Positions 49,030 to 57,897 of a stretch of 64,000 nucleotides of DNA are shown one piece after another. Both the position numbers and the translations under genes were made by a program. Origin of the DNA: Bacillus atrophaeus (GTDB taxonomy: Bacteria; Bacillota; Bacilli; Bacillales; Bacillaceae); NCBI RefSeq assembly GCF_001584335.1, contig NZ_LSBB01000020.1:682001-746000 (forward strand). The letters are read 5' to 3'. The notes below the pieces were generated by a model, which made no database searches, was not told the DNA's origin, and saw only the letters and a program-made list of their open reading frames with translations. Within the stretch, counting starts at the first letter, position 1. Every line of letters starts with the position of its first letter.

Positions 49030-51105
49030 ATGTCTGATTATCTAGTCATCGTAGAATCGCCCGCTAAGGCGAAAACGATTGAACGTTATTTAGGTAAGAA
49101 ATACAAAGTCAAAGCTTCAATGGGACATGTCCGGGATCTGCCTAAAAGCCAAATGGGCGTTGACATAGAACAAAACTTTGAACCCAAATATATAACGATA
49201 CGAGGAAAAGGGCCTGTTTTAAAAGAATTAAAAACGGCTGCCAAAAAAGCTAAGAAAGTCTATCTCGCGGCTGACCCCGACAGAGAAGGGGAAGCGATTG
49301 CATGGCATCTCGCCCACAGTCTTGATCTGGACCTCAACTCCGACTGCCGGGTAGTTTTTAACGAGATCACCAAGGACGCTATTAAGGAGTCATTTAAGCA
49401 TCCCCGGATGATTAATATGGACCTTGTTGATGCTCAGCAGGCGAGAAGAATTCTAGACAGGTTGGTCGGATACAAAATCAGCCCGATTTTATGGAAAAAA
49501 GTCAAAAAAGGACTCAGTGCGGGCCGGGTGCAATCCGTTGCACTTCGTTTAATCATTGACCGTGAAAAAGAAATCAATGAATTTAAGCCGGAAGAATATT
49601 GGACGATTGACGGCTCTTTCTTAAAGGGGCAAGAAACATTTGAAGCAAGCTTTTTCGGTAAAGGCGGCAAAAAGCTTCCTCTGAAAAGCGAAGCCGACGT
49701 GAAAGAAATTCTTTCTCAGCTTAAAGGCAACAAATATACAGTTGAGAAAGTGACCAAAAAGGAACGGAAGCGCAATCCTGCCCTGCCATTTACTACTTCC
49801 ACCCTACAGCAGGAAGCAGCGCGCAAACTCAATTTCAGAGCTAAGAAAACGATGATGATTGCACAGCAATTATATGAAGGAATTGATCTTGGCAAAGAAG
49901 GAACGGTCGGGCTGATTACGTATATGAGAACGGATTCAACCCGTATCTCTAACACAGCCGTGGAAGAAGCGGCAGCCTTTATTGACCAGACTTATGGAAA
50001 AGAGTTTTTAGGCGGAAAGCGCAAACCGGCGAAAAAGAATGAAAATGCGCAGGATGCCCACGAAGCAATCCGGCCCACTTCTATTCTCCGGAAGCCGAAT
50101 GAATTAAAAACGGTTCTCGGCAGAGATCAGCTCAGACTGTATAAATTAATCTGGGAACGATTTGTCGCCAGTCAAATGGCATCTGCCGTATTGGATACAA
50201 TGAGCGTTGATCTAGAAAACAACGGATTGACATTTCGGGCAACCGGAAGTAAAGTCAAGTTTTCCGGGTTTATGAAGGTCTATGTAGAAGGAAAAGACGA
50301 TCAGCTTGAAGAAAAAGACCGCATGCTGCCTGACTTACAGGAAGGGGACACGGTCTTATCTAAAGATATCGAACCCGAACAGCATTTTACTCAGCCGCCT
50401 CCTCGGTACACTGAGGCCCGCTTAGTCAAAACGCTTGAAGAATTAGGCATCGGCCGTCCGTCAACTTACGCTCCGACGCTTGACACAATCCAGCGGCGCG
50501 GTTATGTCGGATTGGATAACAAACGGTTTGTGCCGACTGAACTTGGGCAGATTGTTCTTGAGCTCATCATGGAATTTTTCCCTGAAATCATAAACGTAGA
50601 GTTTACGGCGAGAATGGAACAAGACCTCGATAATGTTGAAGACGGCAACACCGAGTGGGTGCAAATCATTGACCGCTTCTATACCGACTTTGAAAAACGG
50701 GTTAAAAAAGCAGAAGCTGAAATGAAAGAAGTTGAGATTGAGCCCGAATATGCCGGCGAAGATTGTGAACTATGCTCTTCACCTATGGTATATAAAATGG
50801 GCCGCTATGGTAAATTTTTAGCCTGCTCAAACTTCCCTGACTGCCGAAACACAAAACCGATTGTTAAACAAATCGGAGTGAAGTGTCCCAAGTGCGAAGA
50901 AGGAAATATTGTTGAACGAAAATCGAAAAAGAAACGGGTTTTTTACGGCTGTGACCGTTATCCACAATGCGACTTTGTATCATGGGATAAACCAATTGAA
51001 CGAAAATGTCCGAAATGCGGAAAAATGCTTGTTGAGAAAAAACTCAAAAAAGGCATACAAGTTCAATGCGTGGAATGCGATTATAAGGAAGAACCACAAA
51101 AGTAG
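49030..51105 (+). CDS. topA: DNA topoisomerase I
   Basis: TopA relaxes negative supercoils. The 691-residue type IA enzyme starts [21 protein letters not shown] (Toprim) and has [16 protein letters not shown], the catalytic Tyr298 in [12 protein letters not shown], and [11 protein letters not shown]. The C-terminus carries zinc ribbons: CELC with a distant NFPDC, CPKC with RYPQC, and CPKC with CVEC. I start at ATG 49030, with GAGGGGG upstream, rather than the in-frame start at 49015. It is followed by a hairpin, then trmFO. Confidence 0.98.
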   Translation: MSDYLVIVESPAKAKTIERYLGKKYKVKASMGHVRDLPKSQMGVDIEQNFEPKYITIRGKGPVLKELKTAAKKAKKVYLAADPDREGEAIAWHLAHSLDLDLNSDCRVVFNEITKDAIKESFKHPRMINMDLVDAQQARRILDRLVGYKISPILWKKVKKGLSAGRVQSVALRLIIDREKEINEFKPEEYWTIDGSFLKGQETFEASFFGKGGKKLPLKSEADVKEILSQLKGNKYTVEKVTKKERKRNPALPFTTSTLQQEAARKLNFRAKKTMMIAQQLYEGIDLGKEGTVGLITYMRTDSTRISNTAVEEAAAFIDQTYGKEFLGGKRKPAKKNENAQDAHEAIRPTSILRKPNELKTVLGRDQLRLYKLIWERFVASQMASAVLDTMSVDLENNGLTFRATGSKVKFSGFMKVYVEGKDDQLEEKDRMLPDLQEGDTVLSKDIEPEQHFTQPPPRYTEARLVKTLEELGIGRPSTYAPTLDTIQRRGYVGLDNKRFVPTELGQIVLELIMEFFPEIINVEFTARMEQDLDNVEDGNTEWVQIIDRFYTDFEKRVKKAEAEMKEVEIEPEYAGEDCELCSSPMVYKMGRYGKFLACSNFPDCRNTKPIVKQIGVKCPKCEEGNIVERKSKKKRVFYGCDRYPQCDFVSWDKPIERKCPKCGKMLVEKKLKKGIQVQCVECDYKEEPQK

Positions 51106-51133
51106 CGGTGAGCAGGTCTTGCTCACCTTCTTT
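51105..51133 (+). terminator. Hairpin after topA
   Basis: GGTGAGCA (51107-51114) pairs with TGCTCACC (51120-51127) around GGTCT. TTCTTT follows, a moderate T tract. trmFO starts 47 bases later. Confidence 0.6.
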
Positions 51134-51180
51134 GTGTGTTAAAAGAAGAACTTGAATAATAAACTAGGAGATGTGATAAG

Positions 51181-52488
51181 ATGAACCAACATACAGTAAA
51201 CGTCATAGGGGCGGGGCTTGCCGGAAGTGAAGCGGCATGGCAGCTGGCTAAGCGCGGCATCCAGGTGAAACTATATGAAATGCGTCCGGTGAAACAAACG
51301 GCTGCACACCATACAGATAAATTTGCAGAGCTGGTGTGCAGCAACTCTTTACGCTCCAATACGCTGGCTAATGCTGTCGGTGTGTTAAAAGAAGAAATGA
51401 GGGCGCTCGATTCAGCGATTATCGCTGCGGCCGATGAGTGTTCTGTACCAGCCGGCGGCGCTCTAGCCGTGGACCGTCATGAATTCGCGGCAAGCGTAAC
51501 AAATCGGGTGAAAAACCATCCGAACGTGACGGTAATGAATGAAGAAGTAACTGAAATACCTGCAGGACCTACTATTATTGCGACAGGGCCGTTAACTTCT
51601 GAAGCACTGTCCACCCAATTGAAAGAGCTTACGGGCGAGGAGTATTTATACTTTTACGATGCGGCTGCGCCTATTCTTGAAAAAGACAGCCTTGATATGG
51701 ATAAGGTGTATCTTAAATCCCGCTATGACAAAGGGGAAGCGGCCTATTTAAACTGCCCGATGACAGAGGAAGAGTTTGACCGTTTCTATGAAGCTTTGAC
51801 GACGGCAGAGACCGTTCCATTGAAAGAGTTTGAAAAAGAGATTTTCTTTGAAGGATGCATGCCGATAGAAGTAATGGCCAAAAGAGGCAAAAAAACGATG
51901 CTGTTCGGACCGATGAAACCGGTCGGACTGGAGCACCCGGAAACAGGAAAACGCCCTTACGCAGTTGTTCAGCTCAGACAGGATGATGCAGCAGGCACTC
52001 TTTACAATATTGTAGGATTTCAGACACATTTAAAATGGGGCGACCAAAAGGAAGTGCTGAAATTAATCCCGGGACTTGAAAATGTGGAAATCGTCAGATA
52101 CGGCGTAATGCACAGAAATACATTCATTAACTCACCGAGCCTCCTAGAGCCTACCTATCAGTTTAAGAACCGCAGCGATTTATTCTTCGCGGGCCAGATG
52201 ACTGGTGTAGAAGGCTATGTCGAATCAGCGGCATCAGGTCTTGTGGCCGGCATTAATGCTGCAAAACTCGTTTTGGAACAGGAACTTGTGACATTCCCGC
52301 AGGAAACAGCGATCGGCAGTATGGCACACTATATTACAACGACCAACCAGAAGAACTTCCAGCCGATGAATGCAAATTTTGGGCTTTTAAAAGAATTGCC
52401 TGTTAGAATTAAAAATAAGAAAGAACGCAATGAAGAGTATGCAAAACGGGCAATCGAGACTATTCAAACTATTTCGAAAACGATATAG
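51181..52488 (+). CDS. trmFO: tRNA (uracil-5-)-methyltransferase TrmFO
   Basis: TrmFO makes m5U54 in the T loop of tRNA using methylene-THF and FAD. The 435-residue flavoprotein starts with the dinucleotide fold [20 protein letters not shown] and contains [23 protein letters not shown] and [13 protein letters not shown]-terminal FAD-contact segment reads [24 protein letters not shown] lies upstream of the ATG. It was formerly called gid. It sits between topA and xerC. Confidence 0.97.
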   Translation: MNQHTVNVIGAGLAGSEAAWQLAKRGIQVKLYEMRPVKQTAAHHTDKFAELVCSNSLRSNTLANAVGVLKEEMRALDSAIIAAADECSVPAGGALAVDRHEFAASVTNRVKNHPNVTVMNEEVTEIPAGPTIIATGPLTSEALSTQLKELTGEEYLYFYDAAAPILEKDSLDMDKVYLKSRYDKGEAAYLNCPMTEEEFDRFYEALTTAETVPLKEFEKEIFFEGCMPIEVMAKRGKKTMLFGPMKPVGLEHPETGKRPYAVVQLRQDDAAGTLYNIVGFQTHLKWGDQKEVLKLIPGLENVEIVRYGVMHRNTFINSPSLLEPTYQFKNRSDLFFAGQMTGVEGYVESAASGLVAGINAAKLVLEQELVTFPQETAIGSMAHYITTTNQKNFQPMNANFGLLKELPVRIKNKKERNEEYAKRAIETIQTISKTI

Positions 52489-52554
52489 GTATTCGTTGCA
52501 ACTTGAACGCGTTATGTGATACCATTTAAAAGCCCTTCCTGGGGAGGTATTATC

Positions 52555-53469
52555 ATGGAAAATGTTAAGAATTTTTTAAAGTTATTCGTTGAATATTTAC
52601 AAATCGAAAAAAATTATTCACAATATACTATTGTGAATTATGTTGATTCAATTGAAGAATTTGAGACATTCTTGCGTGTTCAAAGAATAAATGGATTTGA
52701 AGAAGCTGCTTATCATGATACAAGGATTTTTTTGACAGAAGCCTATGAAAAAGGATTATCAAGAAGAACGATCAGCAAAAAAATCTCGGCTCTGAGAAGC
52801 TTTTACAAATTTTTAATGAGAGAAAAGCTTGTTGAGGAAAATCCGTTTCAGCTTGTCCATCTGCCGAAACAAGAGAAACGGATACCGAAATTTCTTTATC
52901 AAAAAGAGCTTGAAGAGCTATTTGCGGTTTCAGACACAAGCCTGCCGACCGGCCAGCGGGACCAGGCATTATTAGAGCTCCTCTATGCGACTGGTATGAG
53001 GGTCAGTGAATGCAGCTCCTTAACTGTGGACGGAGTTGATTTATTTATGGACACAGTTCTCGTTCACGGAAAAGGGAAAAAGCAGCGTTATATTCCCTTT
53101 GGGTCTTATGCCCATGAAGCGCTGGAGCTATATGTAAACAGCGGAAGGCAGCGCTTGCTTGAAAAGGCGAAGGAATCTCATGATGTTTTATTTGTGAATC
53201 AAAGAGGCGGGCCGCTTACAGTCCGCGGTGTCAGATATATTTTAAGCGGGCTTGTGAAAAAGGCGTCCGGCACTTTACATATACATCCGCATATGCTTCG
53301 TCATACATTTGCCACGCATCTGTTAAATGAAGGCGCAGATTTAAGAAGCGTCCAAGAGTTACTCGGGCACTCCAACCTGTCGTCAACACAGATATATACG
53401 CATGTATCGAAGGAAATGTTGAGAAACACATATATGTCTCACCACCCAAGAGCTTTTAAGGAAAAATAA
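52555..53469 (+). CDS. xerC: Tyrosine recombinase XerC (CodV)
   Basis: With XerD (RipX) it resolves chromosome dimers at dif. The 304-residue recombinase has an N-terminal SAM-like domain ([16 protein letters not shown]) and a catalytic domain with the Arg in ATGMRVSE, Lys in [13 protein letters not shown], His and Arg in [13 protein letters not shown], His in LLGHSNLSS and nucleophile Tyr in TQIYTHVS. I start at ATG 52555, six bases after GGGGAGGT. The upstream region has TTGCAA and GATACC-like elements, but I cannot call a firm promoter. It is the first gene of the cod operon. Confidence 0.96.
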   Translation: MENVKNFLKLFVEYLQIEKNYSQYTIVNYVDSIEEFETFLRVQRINGFEEAAYHDTRIFLTEAYEKGLSRRTISKKISALRSFYKFLMREKLVEENPFQLVHLPKQEKRIPKFLYQKELEELFAVSDTSLPTGQRDQALLELLYATGMRVSECSSLTVDGVDLFMDTVLVHGKGKKQRYIPFGSYAHEALELYVNSGRQRLLEKAKESHDVLFVNQRGGPLTVRGVRYILSGLVKKASGTLHIHPHMLRHTFATHLLNEGADLRSVQELLGHSNLSSTQIYTHVSKEMLRNTYMSHHPRAFKEK

Positions 53470-53482
53470 AGGAGGCCCTCTA

Positions 53483-54028
53483 ATGTCATCTTTTCATGCG
53501 ACTACGATATTTGCCGTACAGCACAATGGAAAAAGCGCAATGTCCGGTGACGGACAGGTTACATTTGGTCAGGCCGTTGTCATGAAACATACGGCGAGAA
53601 AAGTAAGGAAGCTGTTCAACGGCAAGGTTCTTGCAGGTTTTGCGGGATCTGTTGCAGACGCTTTCACCCTCTTTGAAATGTTTGAGGCAAAGCTTGAGGA
53701 ATACAATGGGAATCTGAAACGCGCTTCCGTGGAGCTTGCAAAAGAATGGCGCAGTGATAAAGTTCTTCGCAAACTGGAGGCCATGCTGATTGTGATGAAT
53801 CAAGATACCCTGCTTCTTGTATCTGGAACAGGTGAAGTGATTGAGCCGGATGACGGTATTTTGGCGATCGGTTCCGGCGGTAATTACGCTCTTGCCGCGG
53901 GAAGAGCATTGAAAAAGCATGCGGGCGAAAGCCTGTCTGCAAGAGAGATTGCTCAGGCAGCACTAGAAACTGCGGGCGAGATTTGTGTGTATACGAACGA
54001 TCAAATCATACTGGAAGAACTTGAATAG
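53483..54028 (+). CDS. clpQ: ClpQ (HslV/CodW) protease subunit
   Basis: ClpQ is the proteolytic core of the ClpYQ (CodWX) ATP-dependent protease. The 181-residue protein starts [12 protein letters not shown]: the usual Thr-Thr start of HslV is displaced to residues 7-8. In B. subtilis the mature N-terminal Ser2 was shown to be the nucleophile, and this sequence keeps that arrangement. [24 protein letters not shown] and [15 protein letters not shown] are family motifs. GGAGG is seven bases upstream. It lies 13 bases after xerC and 16 before clpY. Confidence 0.96.
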   Translation: MSSFHATTIFAVQHNGKSAMSGDGQVTFGQAVVMKHTARKVRKLFNGKVLAGFAGSVADAFTLFEMFEAKLEEYNGNLKRASVELAKEWRSDKVLRKLEAMLIVMNQDTLLLVSGTGEVIEPDDGILAIGSGGNYALAAGRALKKHAGESLSAREIAQAALETAGEICVYTNDQIILEELE

Positions 54029-54044
54029 AAAGGACTTGAAGCGC

Positions 54045-55448
54045 ATGGAAAAAAAACCGTTAACACCAAGACAAATTGTAGATCGGTTAGATCAGTACAT
54101 TGTCGGACAGCATGATGCAAAAAAAGCTGTCGCCGTGGCATTAAGAAACCGCTATAGACGAAGTCTTCTGGATGAAAAGCTGAAAGATGAGATCGTACCC
54201 AAGAACATTTTGATGATGGGGCCTACCGGAGTGGGGAAAACAGAGATCGCCAGACGAATCGCAAAGCTCGTCGGTGCGCCATTTATAAAAATTGAAGCAA
54301 CAAAATTTACTGAAGTCGGCTATGTAGGCAGAGATGTAGAGTCAATGGTCAGAGACCTTGTTGAAACGTCCGTCCGGCTTATAAAAGAAGAAAAAATCAA
54401 CGACGTGAAAGACCAGGCTGAAGAAAATGCCAATAAGCGCATCGTCAGTCTGCTGGTTCCCGGAAAGAAAAAGCAATCCGGCGTGAAAAATCCGTTTGAG
54501 ATGCTCTTTGGCGGCAATCAGCCAAATGGGGACGAGGAGAGCGACAGCCAGGAAGAAGCAAGCATTGAAGAAAAGAGAAAACGCATGGCGCATCAGCTGG
54601 CAATGGGAGAGCTTGAAGACCACTACATCACTGTAGAAGTCGAAGAGCAGCAGCCATCCATGTTTGATATGCTGCAAGGCTCGGGTATGGAGCAAATGGG
54701 CATGAATATGCAGGATGCCCTTAGCAGCATGATGCCGAAGAAAAAGAAACGCCGCAAAATGACAGTCAGAGAAGCAAGAAAAGTCCTGACAAATGAAGAA
54801 GCAAGCAAACTGATTGATATGGATGAGGTCGGCCAGGAAGCAGTGCTGAGAGCTGAACAGGGCGGAATCATCTTTATTGATGAAATTGATAAAATTGCGA
54901 AAAACGGAGGAGCTTCATCTTCTGCTGATGTATCAAGAGAAGGCGTTCAGCGGGATATCCTTCCAATTGTCGAAGGCTCTACAGTTGTCACAAAGTACGG
55001 TTCAGTGAAAACCGATCATGTCTTGTTTATTGCAGCAGGAGCGTTCCATATGGCGAAACCGTCTGACTTGATCCCTGAGCTGCAGGGGCGTTTTCCGATT
55101 CGTGTAGAATTGAGCAAGCTTACTGTAGACGATTTCGTGAAAATTTTGGTTGAACCTGATAACGCCCTTCTGAAACAATATCAAGCTTTATTGCAAACAG
55201 AAGGTATATCTCTTGAATTTTCTGACGAAGCTATTCGTAAGATTGCCGAGGTAGCTTATCATGTTAACCAGGACACGGATAATATCGGTGCAAGGAGGCT
55301 TCACACGATTCTTGAGCGTCTTTTGGAAGAGCTCTCGTTTGAAGCGCCTGATGTAACGATGGAAAAGATTACAATCACCCCGCAATATGTTGAAGATAAA
55401 CTCGGCACCATTGCAAATAACAAAGACTTAAGTCAATTTATATTGTGA
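54045..55448 (+). CDS. clpY: ClpY (HslU/CodX) ATPase subunit
   Basis: ClpY unfolds substrates for ClpQ. The 467-residue AAA+ protein starts [19 protein letters not shown], has Walker [30 protein letters not shown], a charged inserted I-domain (about 110-245), Walker [23 protein letters not shown] and a C-terminal sensor region with [17 protein letters not shown]. It ends with the typical LSQFIL tail that activates the protease. I start at ATG 54045; the longer frame from 53985 lies within clpQ. AAAGGA is the SD. Confidence 0.97.
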   Translation: MEKKPLTPRQIVDRLDQYIVGQHDAKKAVAVALRNRYRRSLLDEKLKDEIVPKNILMMGPTGVGKTEIARRIAKLVGAPFIKIEATKFTEVGYVGRDVESMVRDLVETSVRLIKEEKINDVKDQAEENANKRIVSLLVPGKKKQSGVKNPFEMLFGGNQPNGDEESDSQEEASIEEKRKRMAHQLAMGELEDHYITVEVEEQQPSMFDMLQGSGMEQMGMNMQDALSSMMPKKKKRRKMTVREARKVLTNEEASKLIDMDEVGQEAVLRAEQGGIIFIDEIDKIAKNGGASSSADVSREGVQRDILPIVEGSTVVTKYGSVKTDHVLFIAAGAFHMAKPSDLIPELQGRFPIRVELSKLTVDDFVKILVEPDNALLKQYQALLQTEGISLEFSDEAIRKIAEVAYHVNQDTDNIGARRLHTILERLLEELSFEAPDVTMEKITITPQYVEDKLGTIANNKDLSQFIL

Positions 55449-55485
55449 AAATTTAATAAGAGGAATTTTAGGAGGATCATTTATT

Positions 55486-56265
55486 ATGGCTTTATTACAA
55501 AAAACAAGAATTATTAATTCCATGCTTCAAGCTGCGGCAGGGAAACCGGTAAACTTTAAAGAAATGGCGGAAACACTTCGGGATGTTATTGATTCAAATA
55601 TTTTCGTCGTAAGCCGCAGAGGAAAGCTGTTAGGTTATTCTATTAATCAGCAAATCGAGAACGACCGTATGAAAAAAATGCTTGAAGACCGTCAGTTCCC
55701 GGAAGAATACACAAAAAACCTATTTAATATTCCGGAGACTTCTTCTAATCTGGATATTAACAGTGAGTACACAGCGTTTCCGGTCGAGAACAGAGATCTG
55801 TTCCAAGCTGGTTTAACAACAATTGTACCAATTATCGGAGGCGGAGAAAGACTTGGAACGCTTATTCTTTCACGCTTGCAGGATCAATTTGAGGACGATG
55901 ATCTGATTCTTGCTGAATACGGGGCGACCGTTGTAGGAATGGAAATCCTCAGAGAAAAAGCAGAAGAAATTGAAGAAGAAGCACGCAGCAAAGCTGTAGT
56001 TCAAATGGCAATCAGTTCTCTTTCTTACAGTGAGCTTGAAGCGATTGAGCACATCTTTGAAGAACTTGACGGAAACGAAGGCCTGCTTGTGGCGAGTAAA
56101 ATTGCAGACCGCGTCGGCATTACCCGTTCCGTGATTGTCAATGCGCTCAGAAAGCTGGAAAGTGCCGGTGTCATCGAATCGAGATCACTCGGAATGAAGG
56201 GCACTTATATTAAAGTCCTTAACAACAAGTTCTTGATCGAATTAGAAAACCTAAAATCTCATTAA
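55486..56265 (+). CDS. codY: Global nutrient regulator CodY
   Basis: CodY senses branched-chain amino acids and GTP and represses stationary-phase and motility genes. The 259-residue protein has an N-terminal GAF ligand domain (about 1-155, with [16 protein letters not shown]), a long linker helix ([15 protein letters not shown]) and a C-terminal winged helix ([21 protein letters not shown]). AGGAGG lies about ten bases before the ATG. Its sequence looks near-identical to subtilis CodY as I recall it. A strong terminator ends the xerC-clpQY-codY operon, and a CodY-like box lies 163 bp past its stop. Confidence 0.97.
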   Translation: MALLQKTRIINSMLQAAAGKPVNFKEMAETLRDVIDSNIFVVSRRGKLLGYSINQQIENDRMKKMLEDRQFPEEYTKNLFNIPETSSNLDINSEYTAFPVENRDLFQAGLTTIVPIIGGGERLGTLILSRLQDQFEDDDLILAEYGATVVGMEILREKAEEIEEEARSKAVVQMAISSLSYSELEAIEHIFEELDGNEGLLVASKIADRVGITRSVIVNALRKLESAGVIESRSLGMKGTYIKVLNNKFLIELENLKSH

Positions 56266-56270
56266 TTTTT

Positions 56271-56317
56271 AAAAAAAGAGGCAGAATCCTATGAAAAAGG
56301 GTTCTGCTTCTTTTTTT
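56271..56317 (+). terminator. Strong terminator after codY
   Basis: GCAGAATCC pairs with GGGTTCTGC, and the stem is lengthened by A-rich and T-rich flanks to a run of seven T residues (56311-56317). Confidence 0.85.
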
Positions 56318-56428
56318 GCAGGCAGTAAATCTTTAAGCTGAATGTCCTGGGCGAAAAGTCTTTCTGCCAAAAGTTGCAGTTTGAAGTTGATTTTTCCTTT
56401 TTTATCTGAGATAATCCATCTCGGTTTG

Positions 56429-56443
56429 AATTTTGTGAAAAAG
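56429..56443 (+). promoter_or_regulatory. CodY box candidate
   Basis: AATTTTGTGAAAAAG matches 12 of 15 positions of the CodY motif AATTTTCWGAAAATT. CodY is known to bind upstream of fla/che in B. subtilis. It lies about 145 bp before the promoter. Confidence 0.5.
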
Positions 56444-56507
56444 CCCGAAAACATAAGGAGAGATCACTGAAAAGCATCTATTTTCTGGCTTATATCAGAG
56501 GGGAAAA

Positions 56508-56540
56508 CCTAGTTCGAATATTCTAGGACTAAATACCTAG
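56508..56540. repeat. Three CCTAG/CTAGG half-sites
   Basis: CCTAG (56508-56512), CTAGG (56523-56527) and CCTAG (56536-56540) alternate in orientation with 10-bp and 8-bp gaps, so the spacing is close to one helical turn. ACCTAGTT is repeated directly at both ends. This could be a binding array for a regulator such as DegU-SwrA, unproven. Confidence 0.45.
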
Positions 56541-56585
56541 TTATAAAATAGATATATATGAGGACTTTTTTTTACCCTAACTTCA

Positions 56586-56614
56586 TAGACTTTAAGCCTG
56601 TTATTTCTTACAAT
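56586..56614 (+). promoter_or_regulatory. Sigma-A promoter of fla/che
   Basis: TAGACT (56586-56591), 17 bp and TACAAT (56609-56614) are present; the start should be near 56621, about 64 bases before flgB. Confidence 0.6.
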
Positions 56615-56684
56615 AAGCATATGGTTTTACAAATCTCGACAAGGATATTTAGTGAAAAAACAACTGAATTGGAGGTAAGTGGAT

Positions 56685-57074
56685 TTGGACTTATTTTCTG
56701 GAACTATACAAAATCTTGAAAATGCCTTGGGGAGAGCGAATGTTAAGCAAAAAGTCATAACTAACAATATTGCTAATATAGATACACCGAACTATAAGGC
56801 CAAAAAAGTCTCTTTCCAAAATTTGTTGAATCAGGAATCTTCTCGTCTCGAATCGGTAAAAACAGACTATCGACATGTTGACTTTTCGGACACGGGGTCG
56901 AATGGTTCAATTGTTGCAAACTCGAACACTGCTTATCAGCAAAACGGAAACAATGTAGACATTGATAAAGAGATGACAGATTTAGCAGAAAATCAAATTA
57001 ACTATCAAGCATTGGTTGAAAGAATGAGCGGAAAGTTCAATTCTCTGAAAACGGTGTTAACAGGAGGAAAATAA
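56685..57074 (+). CDS. flgB: Flagellar proximal rod protein FlgB
   Basis: FlgB forms the base of the rod beyond the MS ring. The 129-residue protein contains LENALGRANVKQKVITNNIANIDTPNYKA, the conserved N-terminal rod/hook motif, and a C-terminal helix ending MSGKFNSLKTVLTGG. I start at TTG 56685 (nine bases after GGAGG), giving the B. subtilis length; the GTG at 56679 is only three bases from the SD. It opens the fla/che operon and overlaps flgC by one base. Confidence 0.95.
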   Translation: MDLFSGTIQNLENALGRANVKQKVITNNIANIDTPNYKAKKVSFQNLLNQESSRLESVKTDYRHVDFSDTGSNGSIVANSNTAYQQNGNNVDIDKEMTDLAENQINYQALVERMSGKFNSLKTVLTGGK

Positions 57075-57523
57075 TGACTGCATTTCAAAGTTTAAATGTT
57101 TCTGGCTCTGCTTTAACCGCTCAGCGTGTCCGTATGGATGTCGTATCATCTAACTTGGCAAATATGGATACGACAAGAGCCAAACAGGTTGATGGTGAAT
57201 GGGTGCCTTACAGGCGGAAGCTGGTTTCTCTTCAGTCAAACGGTGAGTCGTTTTCATCTATACTACATTCTAGAATGAGCAGCGGGGATGCGGGAAACGG
57301 CGTCAAGGTAACTAAGATTACAGAAGACGACTCAGACTTTAATCTGGTATATGATCCGACAAATCCAGATGCAAATGAGGAAGGTTACGTGCAAAAGCCA
57401 AATGTCGACCCTTTAAAAGAAATGGTTGACCTCGTAAGCAGCACAAGATCGTATGAAGCAAACGTTACTGCAATGAATGCATCAAAGGGCATGCTGCTAA
57501 AAGCTTTAGAAATCGGAAAGTAA
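57074..57523 (+). CDS. flgC: Flagellar rod protein FlgC
   Basis: FlgC is another proximal rod subunit. The 149-residue protein has the N-terminal SGSALTAQRVRMDVVSSNLANMDTTR motif and a C-terminal NVDPLKEMVDLVSSTRSYEANVTAMNASKGM motif, together forming the rod coiled-coil. Its ATG overlaps the flgB stop (TAATG), with AGGAGG upstream. fliE follows after ten bases. Confidence 0.96.
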   Translation: MTAFQSLNVSGSALTAQRVRMDVVSSNLANMDTTRAKQVDGEWVPYRRKLVSLQSNGESFSSILHSRMSSGDAGNGVKVTKITEDDSDFNLVYDPTNPDANEEGYVQKPNVDPLKEMVDLVSSTRSYEANVTAMNASKGMLLKALEIGK

Positions 57524-57533
57524 GGTGATGAAT

Positions 57534-57854
57534 GTGGTTAATACAATTTCTCCGTTCCAAGTTCAAAATACACAAAGCACTCAACCTGTAACTAGTCAAA
57601 TAAATAATAACCAAAAAACAGACTCTTCAAACCAAACAAGCTTCTCGGAGCTTTTAAAAAACTCTATTAGTTCGTTAAATGAGTCCCAAGTACAATCTGA
57701 CAATTTCACAAACGCACTGGCCGCGGGAAAGGATGTTAATCTTGACGAGGTCATGATCGCTGCTCAAAAAGCAAGCATCTCCCTGACTGCCGCGACAGAA
57801 TTCCGCAATAAAGCGGTGGAAGCCTACCAGGAGATCATGAGAATGCAAATGTAG
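57534..57854 (+). CDS. fliE: Flagellar hook-basal body protein FliE
   Basis: FliE joins the MS ring to the rod. The 106-residue protein has a variable Gln/Asn/Ser-rich N-terminus and a conserved C-terminal part with DVNLDEVMIAAQKASISLTAATEFRNKAVEAYQEIMRMQM. I start at GTG 57534 because AAGGTGAT just upstream is its SD and the length then equals the B. subtilis protein; the ATG at 57528 lies in the SD itself. It is ten bases after flgC. Confidence 0.94.
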   Translation: MVNTISPFQVQNTQSTQPVTSQINNNQKTDSSNQTSFSELLKNSISSLNESQVQSDNFTNALAAGKDVNLDEVMIAAQKASISLTAATEFRNKAVEAYQEIMRMQM

Positions 57855-57897
57855 GGGGTCTGATTGAATAGAATGAGTGGAATGACCGGGGGTTAAC

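Larger units (their letters stand above)
56318..56684 (+). promoter_or_regulatory. Fla/che upstream regulatory region
   Basis: No gene is supportable between the codY terminator and flgB. The stretch is AT-rich and holds a CodY-like box (56429-56443), three CCTAG or CTAGG half-sites (56508-56540), a sigma-A promoter (56586-56614) and the flgB SD (GGAGG, 56671-56675). In B. subtilis this region integrates CodY, Spo0A, SwrA/DegU and sigma-D input; only the sites listed could be seen here. Confidence 0.7.

Noticed and set aside
52496..52523. TTGCAA with GATACC as a possible xerC promoter
   Set aside because: The -10 matches only three of six bases; left as unresolved rather than called.
56269..56454. 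A 61-codon minus-strand frame with protein-like composition between codY and flgB
   Set aside because: There is no SD (the strand carries CTCTCC before the ATG) and the frame runs through the codY terminator hairpin.
56530..56555. Sigma-D-like promoter: TAAA, 14 bp, ATAGATAT
   Set aside because: Only five of eight -10 bases match GCCGATAT and the spacing is short; the region is AT-rich enough to give this by chance, although a sigma-D promoter near here is known in B. subtilis.
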